From positions 1-64,000 of the forward strand of contig JAQJVL010000565.1 of assembly GCA_035578905.1 (NCBI GenBank): a stretch of 64,000 bases of DNA, read 5' to 3'. Position 1 is the stretch's first letter; the number at the start of each line of letters is the position of its first letter. Positions 50,740 through 63,146 of the stretch are shown piece by piece. The notes under the pieces are model-generated. The model was not told the DNA's origin. It was given only the letters and a program-made list of their open reading frames with translations, and did not search any database. A program made the position numbers and the translations under genes. The stretch is from Stictocephala bisonia (taxonomy: Eukaryota > Arthropoda > Insecta > Hemiptera > Membracidae).

Positions 50740-50910
50740 GAACTTAGGCTTAAGCGGCCGGTGTCATAACTAGAATCTACAGTTTACGATGACAACCGCG
50801 TCAAGGTACTATCTACAATATTTACAAGATGACCAGACGTTTCGCCCATACTGTGATGTGGCATCCTCATTGGTTTCTTTGAGACTTAATTTTACTCTCA
50901 GAAAAACTAA
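50740..50910 (-). repeat. Dispersed-repeat fragment with hammerhead-like motif, copy 3
   Basis: GC-richer than its flanks. On the minus strand, 50873-50837 reads ATGAGGA, T, a GCC/GGC stem, then GAAACGT. This is the same architecture as the two motifs at 6.0 and 6.4 kb with a different but paired stem. The rest (GGCCGGTGTCATAACTAG, GATGACAACCGCGTCAAGG) looks like a known style of old interspersed repeat, but no termini are visible. Confidence 0.45.
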
Positions 50911-53183
50911 TACATAGTTTTTCGTACAGATGTAATTATAAGTTATTGCACACTTCAGTATCATTTTTATTTATTTTTCGATAGCACATTATGTAACGTT
51001 AGAAATGTACAGCAAAAGAAAAGTTACAGAATACAAAATCAAGAAGCCCTGATAAGTATAAGAAACCAATAATTTCTATATAAATTAGCTATAACATTTC
51101 GTCTTATTCTATTTTTATTTCTATCTCTTTGTCGTTACTAAAATGATGACAATTATATTATTTTTTAAATATTATGCCATCTGCAGAGTTCCTAATTGGG
51201 TAAAAAGTGAGGAGAGCAAAGCAAGCTAGCAAGGTCTTATGACCGTTAACGTTATCCGAAACTTTATCGTCTAAAGTTTCATCTTTACATTTTCTCCTTC
51301 CTGTATTATAAAATCCAACTTCACTCGTTGGGCCTACGTTCCCAAACCCACAAAGTTTACTTCATACTTGCAGGTGATCTACTTCACTTGAATTTGAAAG
51401 TATGTAAATAAATAACCGGCACACCTAAAAAACATTATTCTTTTAAAAATAGTTCCAATTTGAATAATGTTTTGTACAACGTGTGTTATCTAGTTATTTA
51501 ATGGCATATCTATTTGGGGGTCTTCCTCTTTACTTGACCAAATCCTTAAGTGCCAGAAAAAAATTTAAGAATTGTTTTAACGCCGCCAAAGTTCAGTATA
51601 CTTATAAAATCCTGCTTGTCACACAAGTTAACTATTCAATTAAAGCATTTTTAAAACAGTAGTTTCAATTAATCATTTTTTTTTCGATTTTGTCAATATT
51701 TAAAAATACAATTAATTGTAGGTATAGTATCTAAGAAATATAATTCAAGATATTCATAATGTTATAGCTTTTAGTTGTAAAATGGACGAATCACCATATT
51801 TTTATGATCAAATGGAATGTGACAATAAAGTGCTTATTGCATAATTGCATTTATAATATCTGCCGAAACCTATGCAGGTTTTTATAATAGATACACCCTA
51901 CCATACATCAAACTAATTATGAGAACTAATACTCAACTGAACTAAAATATTAGATCAGAGTTAGGTTTTACCGAAATGGTGAGACATTCATCATCCAGAT
52001 AACTGACAAATGTACAACACAATATTTTAATCTATATTAAATGAATAGCAGAAACAAGCAAATAAACGTAGCTGTTCATGCAATTCTGAAACTAAATTCA
52101 AAAATATATAGATCTGTGTGCCCCGAACATACTTTGTAAAAAACAAAGGACGAGAAGGCTATTTGAGAGACTTGTGTGTCAAGTTGATGGCGGGGGTTGT
52201 AAAACACCTCATTACTAGTCATGTTCATGTAATTTTGACACAACAAGTTCAGTTGACTGTTCAGTTTCTTTGTGATGCTCCTACGTAGAGTGCCGACAAT
52301 ACCCAACTAGTACTATTTTATACATTTTAGTACTTGTTTAGAATTTGGACTATTATGTAAAAGCACTTACTATTAACAGCATAATGATATATTTGATATG
52401 TTAGTTTACAGTAAAGAAGAGTAAATGTATCATGGAAGAAGAGAAAATACAATTTTAATAAAACTAGCAATTTTGGCTATTTACTCCTGCTTAATTATTA
52501 GTTAACCAAAACAACAATTAATTAGAGATTAGTGAAGAAAAGAAAATCTAAAAATATATATATATATAATTAGATGAAATATATTATTTAAAAACGACTG
52601 GTCAAATTAGTACATAAGAAAGCTCAAATGAGAGAAAAAGTATTAGTCTATATATGAATTTATGCTATAATCACAACAAGGTGTGCCAAATAAACTAAGT
52701 TATAATTTACTTCACGGAAGGACAGCTGGGACGTGAAATCCGAGTATTGGATTTGAACGTGTGATAAATCCCTCTGGGTGTCCGATGTGTGACGAGAGGG
52801 GGGGGGGATAATGGCTTCTATACCCGGAGGAAATGGGTAGAACATTTTATGGTCGTAAAGTGTCTTTTCCGTACGATTAATCATAGTACCTTAATTAATG
52901 AGAATAGTTTTTATTTAATATATTTTTTTTATTTTTATATGAACAATCTGGAAGTAAATTCCAGTAGCAATTAAGTAAATTTCACTAATTATTTATTCGT
53001 AAGCTATTTTCCATTTTTCATTATTTTTAGTGTAAATACATAGATCAATGTATTTATAGCTTACCAGGTCGTTCCAAATTATTTTCTTTTCAAACAAGAG
53101 TACAATTAAAATTACAAAAATAAATAAATAAATAAAACATAACTTTACCAATAAAGTATGTAGAAAAACGTAGAAAAAGGACA
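50911..53183. other. Unassigned
   Basis: At 51369-51394 (+) a 26-nt segment lies between TTCATACTTGCAG and GTATGTAAAT, so a tiny exon is conceivable but unsupported. A G run sits at 52797-52807. The minus-strand open frame 52660-52884 is GC-richer in part but has no motif. Two overlapping AT-rich frames near 52993-53184 are not credited. Confidence 0.35.
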
Positions 53184-53300
53184 AGTACCACGGTGATCGG
53201 ATTTAGTAAACCCAGTTGACCATCCTCACACCAGCGGGAGTCACTGGGTAAGATGCAAGGTGATTGGGTAACGTGGATCACCGTAGTATTTGGGCTGTTG
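53184..53300. repeat. Imperfect inverted repeat in a GC-richer patch
   Basis: TACCACGGTGATC on the left pairs with GGATCACCGTAGTA on the right, and the similarity continues inward for roughly 50 bp per arm with mismatches. The plus-strand frame from 53253 starts MQGDWVTWITVVFGLLFL, which looks like a signal anchor. Because the sequence is palindromic, the minus strand gives a similar hydrophobic peptide. This argues for a repeat rather than an exon. Confidence 0.5.
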
Positions 53301-56300
53301 TTCCTGTATTGTGATAGTTTTGTGTTGAGTAACGTTAAATTGTTTGTGTTTCACAACTATTTAATACGTTTCGTAAACATCTTTTTAAGTAATAAATACC
53401 CAATAATAATATTTATAATTTCCCTTAAATTTAGTATATATAAAAAAAAAACTTTATTGGAGAACTGCAACTTAGCTGTTTATTGTACTATCAGTTACCG
53501 AGATGGAAATTCTTCTCACAGTCTTAAAAAGTAATAATTTTGAATATGTGAGTACTTAACGACAGTGGGTCGAGTTGCAATAGTAAGCTCGGCTAGTATT
53601 TGTAGAGAAAATTGTGCGAAAAACAGTATTACTTTGTACCGATTGTACTTTGTTACTGTTGCACTTATGTTTTTAGAGAGGCAAACTACTACAGTTTTGT
53701 ATATATAAATTTAGATTTTTTAAAATGATTATGATTATATTTCCTCAGTTTTACAAACCAATCATACAGTTACTATGAAATAAATACCGCCATGTCTTCC
53801 AGTATTGATGGCTGGTGTTCACGATGCCTGTCACTAATTATCAGCCATTATGTTGCTTCTACTGATAACGTGGCTCCTTAACTTAACTACCTTGTTAATA
53901 TTATGGTAGCTACACAACGTTATAGTTGTTATTTTTAAGTTAAGTTATTAACTTCTTCTTGTTTTATATATTATGTTTTGTGTTATGTGTTGAATTTCCT
54001 AAGCTACAAGTTTAGACCAGTTATTTAATTTGTATCATTTCACTATTTATATGCACTAACCCAACTTTAAATTCTATTATCAAATTCAGAAATTGTTGTG
54101 CTTTGAAAAACTATTCCTGCAGGTCATCACATTATATTACAGTATTCAAAATTATATTAGTTTCTTTTAATATGAAGAACGACATTGTTATTTTAATGTA
54201 TGATTCAAAGAAAGGACAATTCATCCAATACTTGGACAGTGGCAATAAGACACACTTTATGAACGGCACTTAGATAAAGAATTTACGAAAACCCATTTGA
54301 CAGCTCTCAGGGACCAACCCTTAAGTCTGAAAGTAAAATTGGAAAGTCGCTGTCAAAAACACGGTATTACGCAGATGATGTGATTTCAATAAATACGATT
54401 TGCTTTTATTTCATGACGAGGAAAATTACCAACAGTGTGATGAAATATTCTTTTTAAAACTATTTAATTCATTGAGTATATTGATTAAACCTCAGTTTAA
54501 TTTTATGTTCAAGTTTGACCGTAAACTTTCTCAGATTAAAGTTAAAATTATAATAGTCTAAAATAATGGTCCTAATAATTAAGAAAAAATTTACATATTA
54601 TTATTATTACATTATGATTCTGATTTGTAAAATTAAACACTTTTCCTGTATAGTTTAAATAAATTACTGCATGACTTGATTCAGGTAAAACGTAATTCCC
54701 CAGTCAAAATAAATTGAAACCTGTAAAACAAACTATTCAGTTTTTTCTCTTTTTCAGACACTGTAATATCTATTTAGTTAATATTGTATCATTTTAGCTA
54801 CATTGGAATAATATCAATGTCAATAATTACTAGGATTATTGAACAAACAAGTTGGTTTTCTTTATGAGTCTGCAGAGACTATAGGCCATGTTGGTTTTAA
54901 TTCCGTAATAAAAATGTTACTTTCGAACCGGATATATGATAACGTGTTTCCAAACCAAACAGTTATTTTTAACCGGATCTTTTCCAAACAAATTGTATTT
55001 GATTAAGAATATAATTACGCGTTGGAATTGCTTTGTATCTCCTAATTACTTTTGTGGGAAAAAACATAAAAAATAATTAGTTAGACATTTTTTCACCCAT
55101 TTTTCAAAACTTGGCGTATGTATTTAAAATATCAAAAGCAAACCCAATGCGCAATATGTTAAGGTTGAAAATTACACCTCATAAGTAACTGTTGGTCAAT
55201 AAATATCGAAAAAAAATTGGATTCGCAAATAACGTTGTTCCAATGGGACTAAAACCGACGTTGCCGACGGACTCTTAACTATACAAGATACCAGTAAAAT
55301 TAAAACTAACATTACTGTTAAAACAGGCGTTTATACAAAACTATATGTATAATTTAACGACAATGCTACGCAATTTAAAGATAAGGGATATGTTAATAAT
55401 TGCATATTTAGTTTTTCACTCGCTGTTTTCACTCGATATATCATAAATAAAGTAGTAGAACAGTACTTCACTTATTTTGGTAATAAAACCGTCAACTGCA
55501 GTGTTCACACGTCCTTTATTATTGAGAAAGTACTAACAACGGTCAACCCTACCTAAAGAACTGTGTAGGCACATTACATTCATATTGAAATAACGGAAAT
55601 CTTATTAAATTCCCTAACTACATTTACAGACGAATAAAAAACATGCATTTAAAAAATATGTAAACAAGTTATATTCAAAAATCTTCATATGAATTTCTTC
55701 ATTAATAATTTACTGATAAAATTAAATTAAGTTTCCAGTTTTAACCACTGATCTGTCAGCACTTACTTAGTAGTCATATAGTAAATATTATCGGGTGCTT
55801 TGCGGCGTCTCGATTAAGGATTTTATGATTGGATGAAATGTCTCAATCTTTCAATCTTTACTAATATTAAAAACAGCTGTCCATATTCCACAAGTTTTAT
55901 ATGTTTCAAAATTGCTTTGATGATCGGTATCCAGGTTGCCTTGGAGTAAGAAAAATAATGCTCTTTGAGTAAACACAATACGATTGGAACCATGGTATAC
56001 GTCAGGCGGGTTTTCACTAACATAAGTGAGCAAATTAATTGACATTTACAACTATACAGTTATCATGGCAAACACTTTAAAATGGTTGTATAAAAATAAT
56101 TTGTTTTATAGGCCTAAATAATTTCAATTTTCAATTATTAGTTTGGGCTACAGACATGCTTAGTAGCTCAGTTAAATACTAAATTTCTATTTTTTATTAT
56201 CGCTTTAACTTGATAGATTTCATTTAATAATGAAAAGCATTTTAATTTTTACTTTTGTTTATTGGACAAATTAGTGATGGTTTTTATATGGGGTTCATTA

Positions 56301-57487
56301 AAAAATTATTAAGGTGGTTTTCATTCGCTACCTTAATCAAATTAATTAAAAAATATTAATTATTAATTCGCCAGCTAACTTTGTTATCTTGTAAATAAAG
56401 CAAACTGCTGGGTGAAATTCAATAAATGTACAACTGAGTTGCCAAGAGGGTGGGGTTTGGAGAAGGGGGGGTTGGCGTTGGTCACGGCTAAGTTTTGGTA
56501 ACAATGAAGCTAATTAACTTCAGCCCTTATCCGTTGAATTTAATTTGTTAATTATTTCCAGTTTAAATGAATTATAGGGGTGTTAAGGGCAGTAACACAG
56601 TTTAGTAACAATGATCATAGTATTTAATTGCATATTAATTGACCATAAATACTAACAATAGCTAATTAATAAACTTCTTCACAAGAGACAACTAAAAAAC
56701 ATATTACATTGTTTACAATATTTTTTTTAATAACAGCTGCTTTCGTTATAATTTTTTACGAAAACCAATAAAAAAATCAGAAAATATGTCTCATTCATTT
56801 GTTGTTAGTAACATTTACTTGTATTTACAATCTATTTATAGTTAAACAATAAGTATATGTGAGGATAATTAATATAATATGGGTTAACGCACGTCCAATG
56901 TCTTATTAACTTTGACTATTTTGTTAAAACTATACTTGTTATTGAATATTGCATTTTTAGTTGTTTTTCAATTTTTGAAAGAGACACTATGATCGTTTTA
57001 CATAAAGTATAATGTTAGTTTTCACAACAGTGTTAACCTTGCAATTGTTTACAATGAACATATTACGAAACATTCCTCCTCTGAAGAATATGTACAGTGT
57101 TAAATTAATGTATACATTATTTACCTTAATTGCGGATATAACATGTCGTTTCCGTTACTTTAAACTGTAATTAGATCTTATTTGTTCAAGAAATAACTGT
57201 GAATGGATTCTGGATTAATCTTTTAAGCAATGCAATAGCAAATATAATCATCACAATAAGTACATTGTAGTGGACAGAGATACATTTCCCAAATATGGCA
57301 ATTGATATGTTTTCTTGGATAGTTGTACGTCAAAAAAGGTAATATACAATCTCTATTAATTATAAATAAAAGAGTGTACATGGTGAAAAGTAATTCCCTA
57401 GAACACAGTTAATACTCATTAAAGTCCATGTTTCTCTATGTCCTTAGCTACGTGTTTCTGCATTATCGCATATCATACAATAGACAA
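53301..57487. other. Long unassigned AT-rich stretch
   Basis: The open frames at 55823-56023 and 55851-56045 (-) were checked. The first has a loose resemblance to the C-terminal RT region of Jockey-type LINEs (KAILKH ... YGQLF) but is too weak to call. A GC-richer patch with a G run lies at 56440-56500. Nothing else is seen. Confidence 0.4.
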
Positions 57488-57707
57488 GTTAAGGAATCTC
57501 TTATTTTTCCATGTTTCCTCATTTTCAAAAAAGGAATTTCCCCACTTTTCCGATGAAAAAAACGACACACATTCTTGTTTATTAATTATGTATCTAGTAT
57601 GAAAAAAATCAGTTAAAAATCGACAAGACCCCTCCCTGTTCTTTATAATTACCGTTTACAATTTTTAAAAATTATTGATACACTTGTGGACATTATTAAT
57701 AAGGTTT
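57488..57707 (+). repeat. ~220-bp direct repeat, copy 1
   Basis: It shares with 58773-58994, in order, GTTAAGGA, TTTCCCCACTTTT, GATGAAAAAAACGACACACA, AACAAGACCCCTCCCTGTTC (GACAAG in this copy) and TTATTGATACACTTGTG, with scattered substitutions and indels. It may be a diverged transposon fragment. No protein motif is firm. Confidence 0.9.
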
Positions 57708-58233
57708 CCCAAGTAGTGGTGTGTAAAGAAGTCTACAAGGATCTCAGTTCTATGGTCCTATATATCCACACTTATGTTTGCTGCATTTTAAAACACTTAA
57801 ATTTAATTTAATATTCATAATGTGTTAATTAATATAATTTTGTTTGTAAAAATACAATATAAATAATTATAGAGTTAGTCTTGTAAATGATACTGAAAAC
57901 AATTAACAGTTCTCGTCATGTTAAAGTCAGAACGAGTATTATAAGTATCATTGTTTAAAGTAATGATATCATCATATAACCAATTAAATGGTTAAGGCCA
58001 GTTGTCGGTTTACAGAATTATAAATCAAATATAAACCAAATTTTTTACCATACAATTCTTTTATATTATTGTTTTTAAGTTAAGTCGATAATTATATAGT
58101 ACAGGTGTCTTTTAGATTTTTCGGCTGACATTTTTTAAATAGTAGATACGTAACCAAGAAATAAGACTACGATAGTTTTTTCAGCGGAGTACCCGGAAAA
58201 TTCCGAAACTGAGAAAACTCAGATTCGTGTCTT
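57708..58233. other. AT-rich spacer
   Basis: Nothing recognised. Confidence 0.4.
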
Positions 58234-58706
58234 ACAATCGAACCATTATTAAGCACGTTAGTGCCGGAAATGTACCGATTTTAGTTTACTTTCTGCTAGG
58301 AGAAGGCTTGGTTAAGTATTGATAGGTTAGGTTATGTTAGGTTTGATTAGGTTATGTTTGGTTAGGTTATGTTAGTTTGGTTAGATTATGTTGGGTTTGG
58401 ATAGCTCATGTTTCATGTGAGGTTTGGTTAGGTTATGGTGGATTTAGTTAAGTTAGGTTACGTTAGACTTACTTATTATTAATTGGTGTGTAGCATAGTT
58501 GGTTAAACCATTCAAAGTTCATAGTTTTACCTAACCTTACATAAACAAACCAAACCTAAAATAAACTAACCAAACCTTACATAACCTAACCAAAACAAAC
58601 ATGACCTAACCTATCAATACCCTACCTAGTCCTATCCTAACAGAATGGAATCTTATTAAAATCGGCCCATTTCCGGCGCTAACGGTGCCTAATAATCATT
58701 AGATTG
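58234..58706. mobile_element. Large hairpin with TTAGG-like arms
   Basis: The left arm (about 58234-58466) and right arm (about 58528-58706) are inverted copies. Shared blocks are TTAGYGCCGGAAATG, CCGATTTTA, TATTGATAGGTTAGGTTATG and the following GGTTAGGTTATGTTAGGTTT-like run. The repeat GGTTAGGTTA is close to the insect telomere unit TTAGG but irregular. Similar GGTTAGG-rich hairpins are common in insect genomes. No coding is present. Confidence 0.8.
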
Positions 58707-58772
58707 CAGAAACCTTGTGATATTCCTGATAAGGAGATAATCCCACACAATTGAGTACCTACATCGCTATTA

Positions 58773-58994
58773 GTTAAGGAAACACTTATTCTTCCATGTT
58801 ACCCAATATTCAAAAAATTAATTTCCCCACTTTTATGATGAAAAAAACGACACACAGTCTTGTTTATTAATTGTATCTAGTATAAAAAAATCAGCAAAAA
58901 AATCAACAAGACCCCTCCCTGTTCTTTATAAATGAACGTTTACAATGTTTAAAAATTATTGATACACTTGTGCACATTATTAATAGGGGTTTTG
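58773..58994 (+). repeat. ~220-bp direct repeat, copy 2
   Basis: The second copy of 57488-57707, in the same orientation. With copy 1 it brackets the TTAGG-like hairpin. Confidence 0.9.
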
Positions 58995-60065
58995 TTGACA
59001 ATATTGTTTTAATATTATTAGATCTCAATAAAAAGGTAAGAAATAGTTTAACAATTAATGTCAGAAGTGATCTGTTATAAATGAGGTTAATTGACTATTA
59101 GGTGTTCAATAAGTAAGGAGTTTCATGATTTGTATCATCAAAACATTTAAACCAATATAAATACATATAACTTCATCTTGATAAATTTTTATTTATTTAC
59201 TTGCTTTCTGAAACCAAGCAAAGGTATCACAGAAAATAATATTTAGTGTTCGTAATGCCATACCTATAACGTAGTCAGTCATCAAAAACCATTAGTAAGA
59301 TTTATGGGCAAGTATATATCTGGGCTTGGCAAACACCACACAGGTATATAGGAATTCCTGCTCTTTATACGATGTTTTATAAACAAATCGTATATTTTTT
59401 ACATTTATCATGCTCAAGTTTTAATTTATTTATAATTTATTATTTTTTACTATAACTTAATAGTTATTTTGTTAAAATATGCTTATATTGTGTGTTTCTT
59501 AGAAAAAAAATGCCCAAACGTAATTTATAACTAAAAGGAATAGCTAACTGTATTGAAATTGCAACAAATGTGTTAGATTATCTATAGAAAAAAAGAGTCC
59601 AGTGGATATAATGTTGATGTTAGTCATAAAAAATATATTTATAAAAAATAAAAAACTAAAAGGTTGTAATAAAGTTTCATTCTATATTCGGGGTTCTTAA
59701 TATAGATGATATAGATATAAAATATTAATTAAGACAAGAAAATCTACGTATTCAATATAAAGAAAACAGTTGACATTAATTCATTATTTTAAATTATGTC
59801 ACATATTTGTAGAACTTCTTTTGAAGTATTTAGCTTTATTATCAGGTGCTTAACGTAATTCATGGTGATTTTGAATAAATTACTGGACATTTTATACTGC
59901 ATAAACATAACAAGGAAAATAAGTGAATCATATATTGTTAAACAATAAATAACTAATAAATAACCACATTCAGAAGCGTAGTTGGTTAAAGACTTAACGT
60001 TCTCGTTTCGAACCAATCACAGTTACAAAACATTTCGAGAATGATCAGCCGATAATAACGGGCTG
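58995..60065. other. AT-rich, unassigned
   Basis: Nothing recognised. The open frame 59789-60016 has no motif. Confidence 0.4.
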
Positions 60066-60209
60066 TTTATTTGTCATTTGGCCATTAATTAATGACACTT
60101 CTAAAGGACCGTCGGATTTAGTTTGTACAAAGACTAAATTCACTCTCCACTCATCACGCTTATTCGAAATTCACCCATATCTGGACGATCAGCTTAGCAA
60201 TAATTAAAT
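60066..60209 (-). repeat. Dispersed repeat family D, copy 4
   Basis: On the minus strand it reads CAGATATGGGTGAATTTCGA, TAAGCGTGATGAGTGGAGAG, AAGTGTCATTAATTAATGGC and CAAATGACAAAT. It includes the 3' part found in copy 2 but lost from copy 3. A short internal deletion removes part of the GAATATGGATTT block. Confidence 0.75.
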
Positions 60210-60589
60210 ATGGCATACTTGTTAGGTAATGGAAAATATACCTATACCTATAAAAGGCATATACCACTGTATATGCCTCTTATAGGACTCACTTATCGCT
60301 GTAACTAAACAGTACTAAGCCTACGAGGCTGACATTTTGTAGAGTCAAAGGTCTTATGTTGTAGATGTGCAATAAGAAGGGAACTGATAAATCGAAGATG
60401 GCAGCCTGTTTAGTGCCAAACATTTTTAACGCCAAAAACAGCGTTTCTCTAATTGGACTGTAGCGGCTAAATTAACGTTTCTACAGCAAAACCAACACCA
60501 TTTTCTGCACCTGATTTGAGACGATCTAAAACTTTGGCCCTATGACTTTTTGCTCTATCTCACCTCCTTAATCCTTAGGTAGAGCTAGA
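60210..60589. other. Unassigned
   Basis: Nothing recognised. Confidence 0.4.
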
Positions 60590-61104
60590 TTTTCAATTTG
60601 TGCATGTAAATCAAATTGGTTAATTTACAGTCTCTAAGAGTAGACTTACAGATTTGTCTAGATTGTGAAACTAGGAGAACACACTGTATTTAATGGGTAA
60701 ATATACAATTTAATCTGAACACATGTATAGCCTGATCATAGGACATGGCTAAACATGGCTACATACACGATATTTCACTGATTTAGAGTCAATTACCTTA
60801 CTTTGCGCTATTTAAAAGTAGATTTACAGATTTTTCTAGACTATGAAACTTTGTTATCTAGGAGAATAAACGGTTTCCAATCGGAAAATTGAGAATTTAG
60901 TTTAAAGCGCGCATAGATCATATGCCAGATTATTGGACATGGTTAAATATAGTGAGAAACACAACATTTTATTGATTCAGAGTCACGTATAGTTATTTGT
61001 GCCCTCTAAAACTAGACTTACAAATTCGCCTAGACTTTGAAACTATTTCACCTAAGAGAACAAACTAATTTAAATTGGAAAATTTTAAATTTAATATCTA
61101 TATA
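60590..61104. repeat. Degenerate ~190-bp tandem repeat, about 2.7 copies
   Basis: AGTAGACTTACAGATTTGTC (60640), AGTAGATTTACAGATTTTTC (60818) and ACTAGACTTACAAATTCGCC (61010) mark successive units about 180-190 bp apart. Each is followed by TAGACTATGAAACT- and AGGAGAA-like blocks. The third unit is cut off by the mariner-like element at 61105. Confidence 0.8.
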
Positions 61105-62716
61105 CAGGGTGTCCCGGAACTGTCTGGTACTTTTCATCAAAAATTGTTCCTTAAGTCAAGACAAACATATTTCACATCATAAACTTGGGTCTACGATGAC
61201 TAGTTTACTGTCTGTCTGTCTGTATGTGGTTTTTACAAACTATTTTATAACTCAAGAACTAGCTAAGACAGATATTTTAAATTTAGTATACATGTGTAAC
61301 CAAATAGGTAAAACAAGGAAATAAATATCATTAATTTAACTAAATTAATTTCAAAATGGTAACTTTTTGAATCTTTAGTGTCAAATTTCACCAAAACTTT
61401 TATAGCTATAAAACAGTTAAAAGTTAATTAAAAAATAAACAATTAAAAGACAAATAAAAAACATCTCATTTACTGAAATCAAATAATAAATAACTCAAGC
61501 GTGACAGTTTTTTTAAATAAATGTAATTTTCATAATACAACAATACATATCTAAAACATAGTTTACCAGCCAATATGAGACGCTGTGCATCATTAATCAG
61601 CTGTTTTATATCCACTTCATGTTAACAATGAGTCAGCTTTTTATTAATAATGAATTATTTATAAAATATAATAGCTAATATTTCCACATAACAAATATAT
61701 AAAAGTTGCTCAAAATGAAGTCTCAGTTAATAATGTGCCACTTCATTTCAGACATGACATGTGGTTTCATCACGATAGAGCTACTTGGTACACATATTGG
61801 TATGTGCGCCAGAGACTACTTAAATGTTACGTTTGAGCAGAGGTGGATGGGACGTGGTGGACCTGAACATTGACCTGCTAGATTCCCTGACCTGAAACCA
61901 TTAGAGTTTATTCTGTGGGGGCACTTGAAAGAACTGGTACACAGCACACCAGTGGAGTGAAATGGGCTTGGTTGGCAGAATTATAGAAGCTGCAGCAAGA
62001 ATTCAGGAGAATGTACATATTTTTGAACTAGTTCATCGATCTGTAGTATAACGTTGGAGACTGTGCAATCATGTTATAGGCCGTCACTTGTATATACAAC
62101 AACATTGTTTTGTATATACTGTATATATTTGTTTTGTGAAAATATTTGCTATTCTATTTTATAAATAATTCATTGTTAATAAACAGCTGACTCATTGTTA
62201 ACATGAAGTGGATATAAAACAGTTGATTAATGATGCACAGCGTCTCATTTTTGCTGTTAAACTATGTTTTAGGTATGTATTGTTGTATTATGGAAATTAC
62301 ATTGATTTACATAAGCTGTCACGCTTGAGTTATTTATTATTCCATTTCAGTAAATGAGATGTTTTTTATTTGTATTTTAACTGTGCATTTTTTACTTAAC
62401 TTTTAACTTTTTTATAGCTATAACAATTTTAATTATATTTGACATTAAAGATTTCAACAGTTGCCATTTTTTGGTTAATTTAGTTACATTAATGATATTT
62501 TATTCCCTTGTTTTAACTGTTAAGCTACAGGTGTGTACTAAATTTGAAGTTTCTATCTTAAATAGTTCTTGAGTTATAAAATAGTTTGTAAAAAAAACAT
62601 ACAGACAGACAGTAAACTAGTCAACATAGACCCAAGTCTATATTGTGAAATATGTTTGTCTTGACCCAAGGAACAATTTTTGATAACATTTCCAGAGAGT
62701 TCCGGGACACCCTCTG
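61105..62716. mobile_element. Tc1/mariner-superfamily element with ~600-bp inverted repeats
   Basis: The left end is CAGGGTGTCCCGGAACT directly after TATA. The right end is its inverted form (CAGAGGGTGTCCCGGAACT when reversed). The arms at 61105-61702 and 62122-62716 are inverted copies over their whole length, with roughly one mismatch in ten by eye. Only about 420 bp lie between, holding a broken C-terminal transposase fragment. CAGGGTGTCCC ends and TA targets are typical of insect Tc1/mariner relatives. Arms this long are unusual for that group. The right-hand TA is not intact. The open frame 61037-61324 is an accident within the left arm. Confidence 0.85.
61740..62095 (+). pseudogene. DDE transposase C-terminal fragment (Tc1/mariner type)
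   Basis: MWFHHDRATWYTYWYVRQRL (about 61759-61820) matches the second catalytic aspartate block of this family (family HQDGAPPHxxxxVRxxL). After a frameshift, RWMGRGGPEH and PARFPDLKPLEFILWGHLKE (to about 61936) match the RSPDLxPLDxxLWGxLK block, here with Glu in the third catalytic position. In the last segment, GRIIEAAARIQENVHIFELV matches the C-terminal helix. Stops fall at TGA near 61836, 61870 and 61960. The N-terminal DNA-binding part and first catalytic aspartate are absent, so no activity is possible. Confidence 0.85.
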
Positions 62717-63118
62717 TTTCCCATTTACTACTCACTATTTCTCCAAAACTATACGTACTATTGACTTAATATTTATTTGTACGTATGTTTATCTTTGTAC
62801 CTCAAAAAGAGAGGCTCACTAAGGAAAGACTTCCCTCTCCGAACTCAAAACTTCCTCTTCCCCCTCCCAAAGTGTCCATGGTATTCTTATGGAGCTGTAT
62901 TAATTGATTGATTTACTTGAATAACAGCTGTTAAATAAAATAAAAAAAACAAAATAATAATAAAGTTGTGGTAGGGTAAACTTTTAAAATTAAAAATAAT
63001 AGTTTACAGCGGTAAATTATACATAACATCAGCTTTCCTAAATGGGATATAAATTGCATACCGTGTAAACTGAAAGGTTGCTGTACATTTCAATTATACA
63101 ATCAACGCTCAATATTAT
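62717..63118. other. Unassigned; may be the Helitron body
   Basis: A pyrimidine-rich patch with CTCCGAACTC and CTTCCTCTTCCCCCTCCC sits at 62830-62875. It may belong to the Helitron that ends at 63146, but the 5' end could not be found. Confidence 0.35.
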
Positions 63119-63146
63119 GACCGGCGCAGCGGCCGGGTACAGCTAG
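63119..63146 (+). mobile_element. Helitron-like 3' end, copy 3
   Basis: GACCGGCGCAGCGGCCGGGT forms a GC-rich hairpin (ACC-GGC with GCC-G-GGT, one bulge). It is followed by ACAGCTAG and then T, matching the Helitron signature of a hairpin, then CTRR, then host T. The hairpin differs from copies 1 and 2, so this is another family. Only the terminus is annotated. Confidence 0.55.

Noticed and set aside
51369..51394. A third micro-exon (26 nt) of the plus-strand candidate gene
   Set aside because: The acceptor and donor are acceptable and the phase could fit, but it is too short and AT-rich to separate from chance.
52660..52884. A minus-strand coding segment near the poly-G tract
   Set aside because: Only base composition supports it. 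No motif or splice boundary is present.
53253..53534. A plus-strand signal-anchor protein (MQGDWVTWITVVFG...)
   Set aside because: It lies in an imperfect palindrome, and the opposite strand gives a similar hydrophobic peptide. No donor or downstream exon was found.
55823..56045. A Jockey-type RT C-terminal fragment on the minus strand
   Set aside because: Only a short loose resemblance (KAILKH, YGQLF). No catalytic motif is present and the neighbouring sequence does not continue the domain.
57488..58994. Direct repeats as RT fragments (KIIDTLV-, IINK-like strings)
   Set aside because: The strings vaguely resemble RT motifs, but no ordered set or catalytic residues can be shown.
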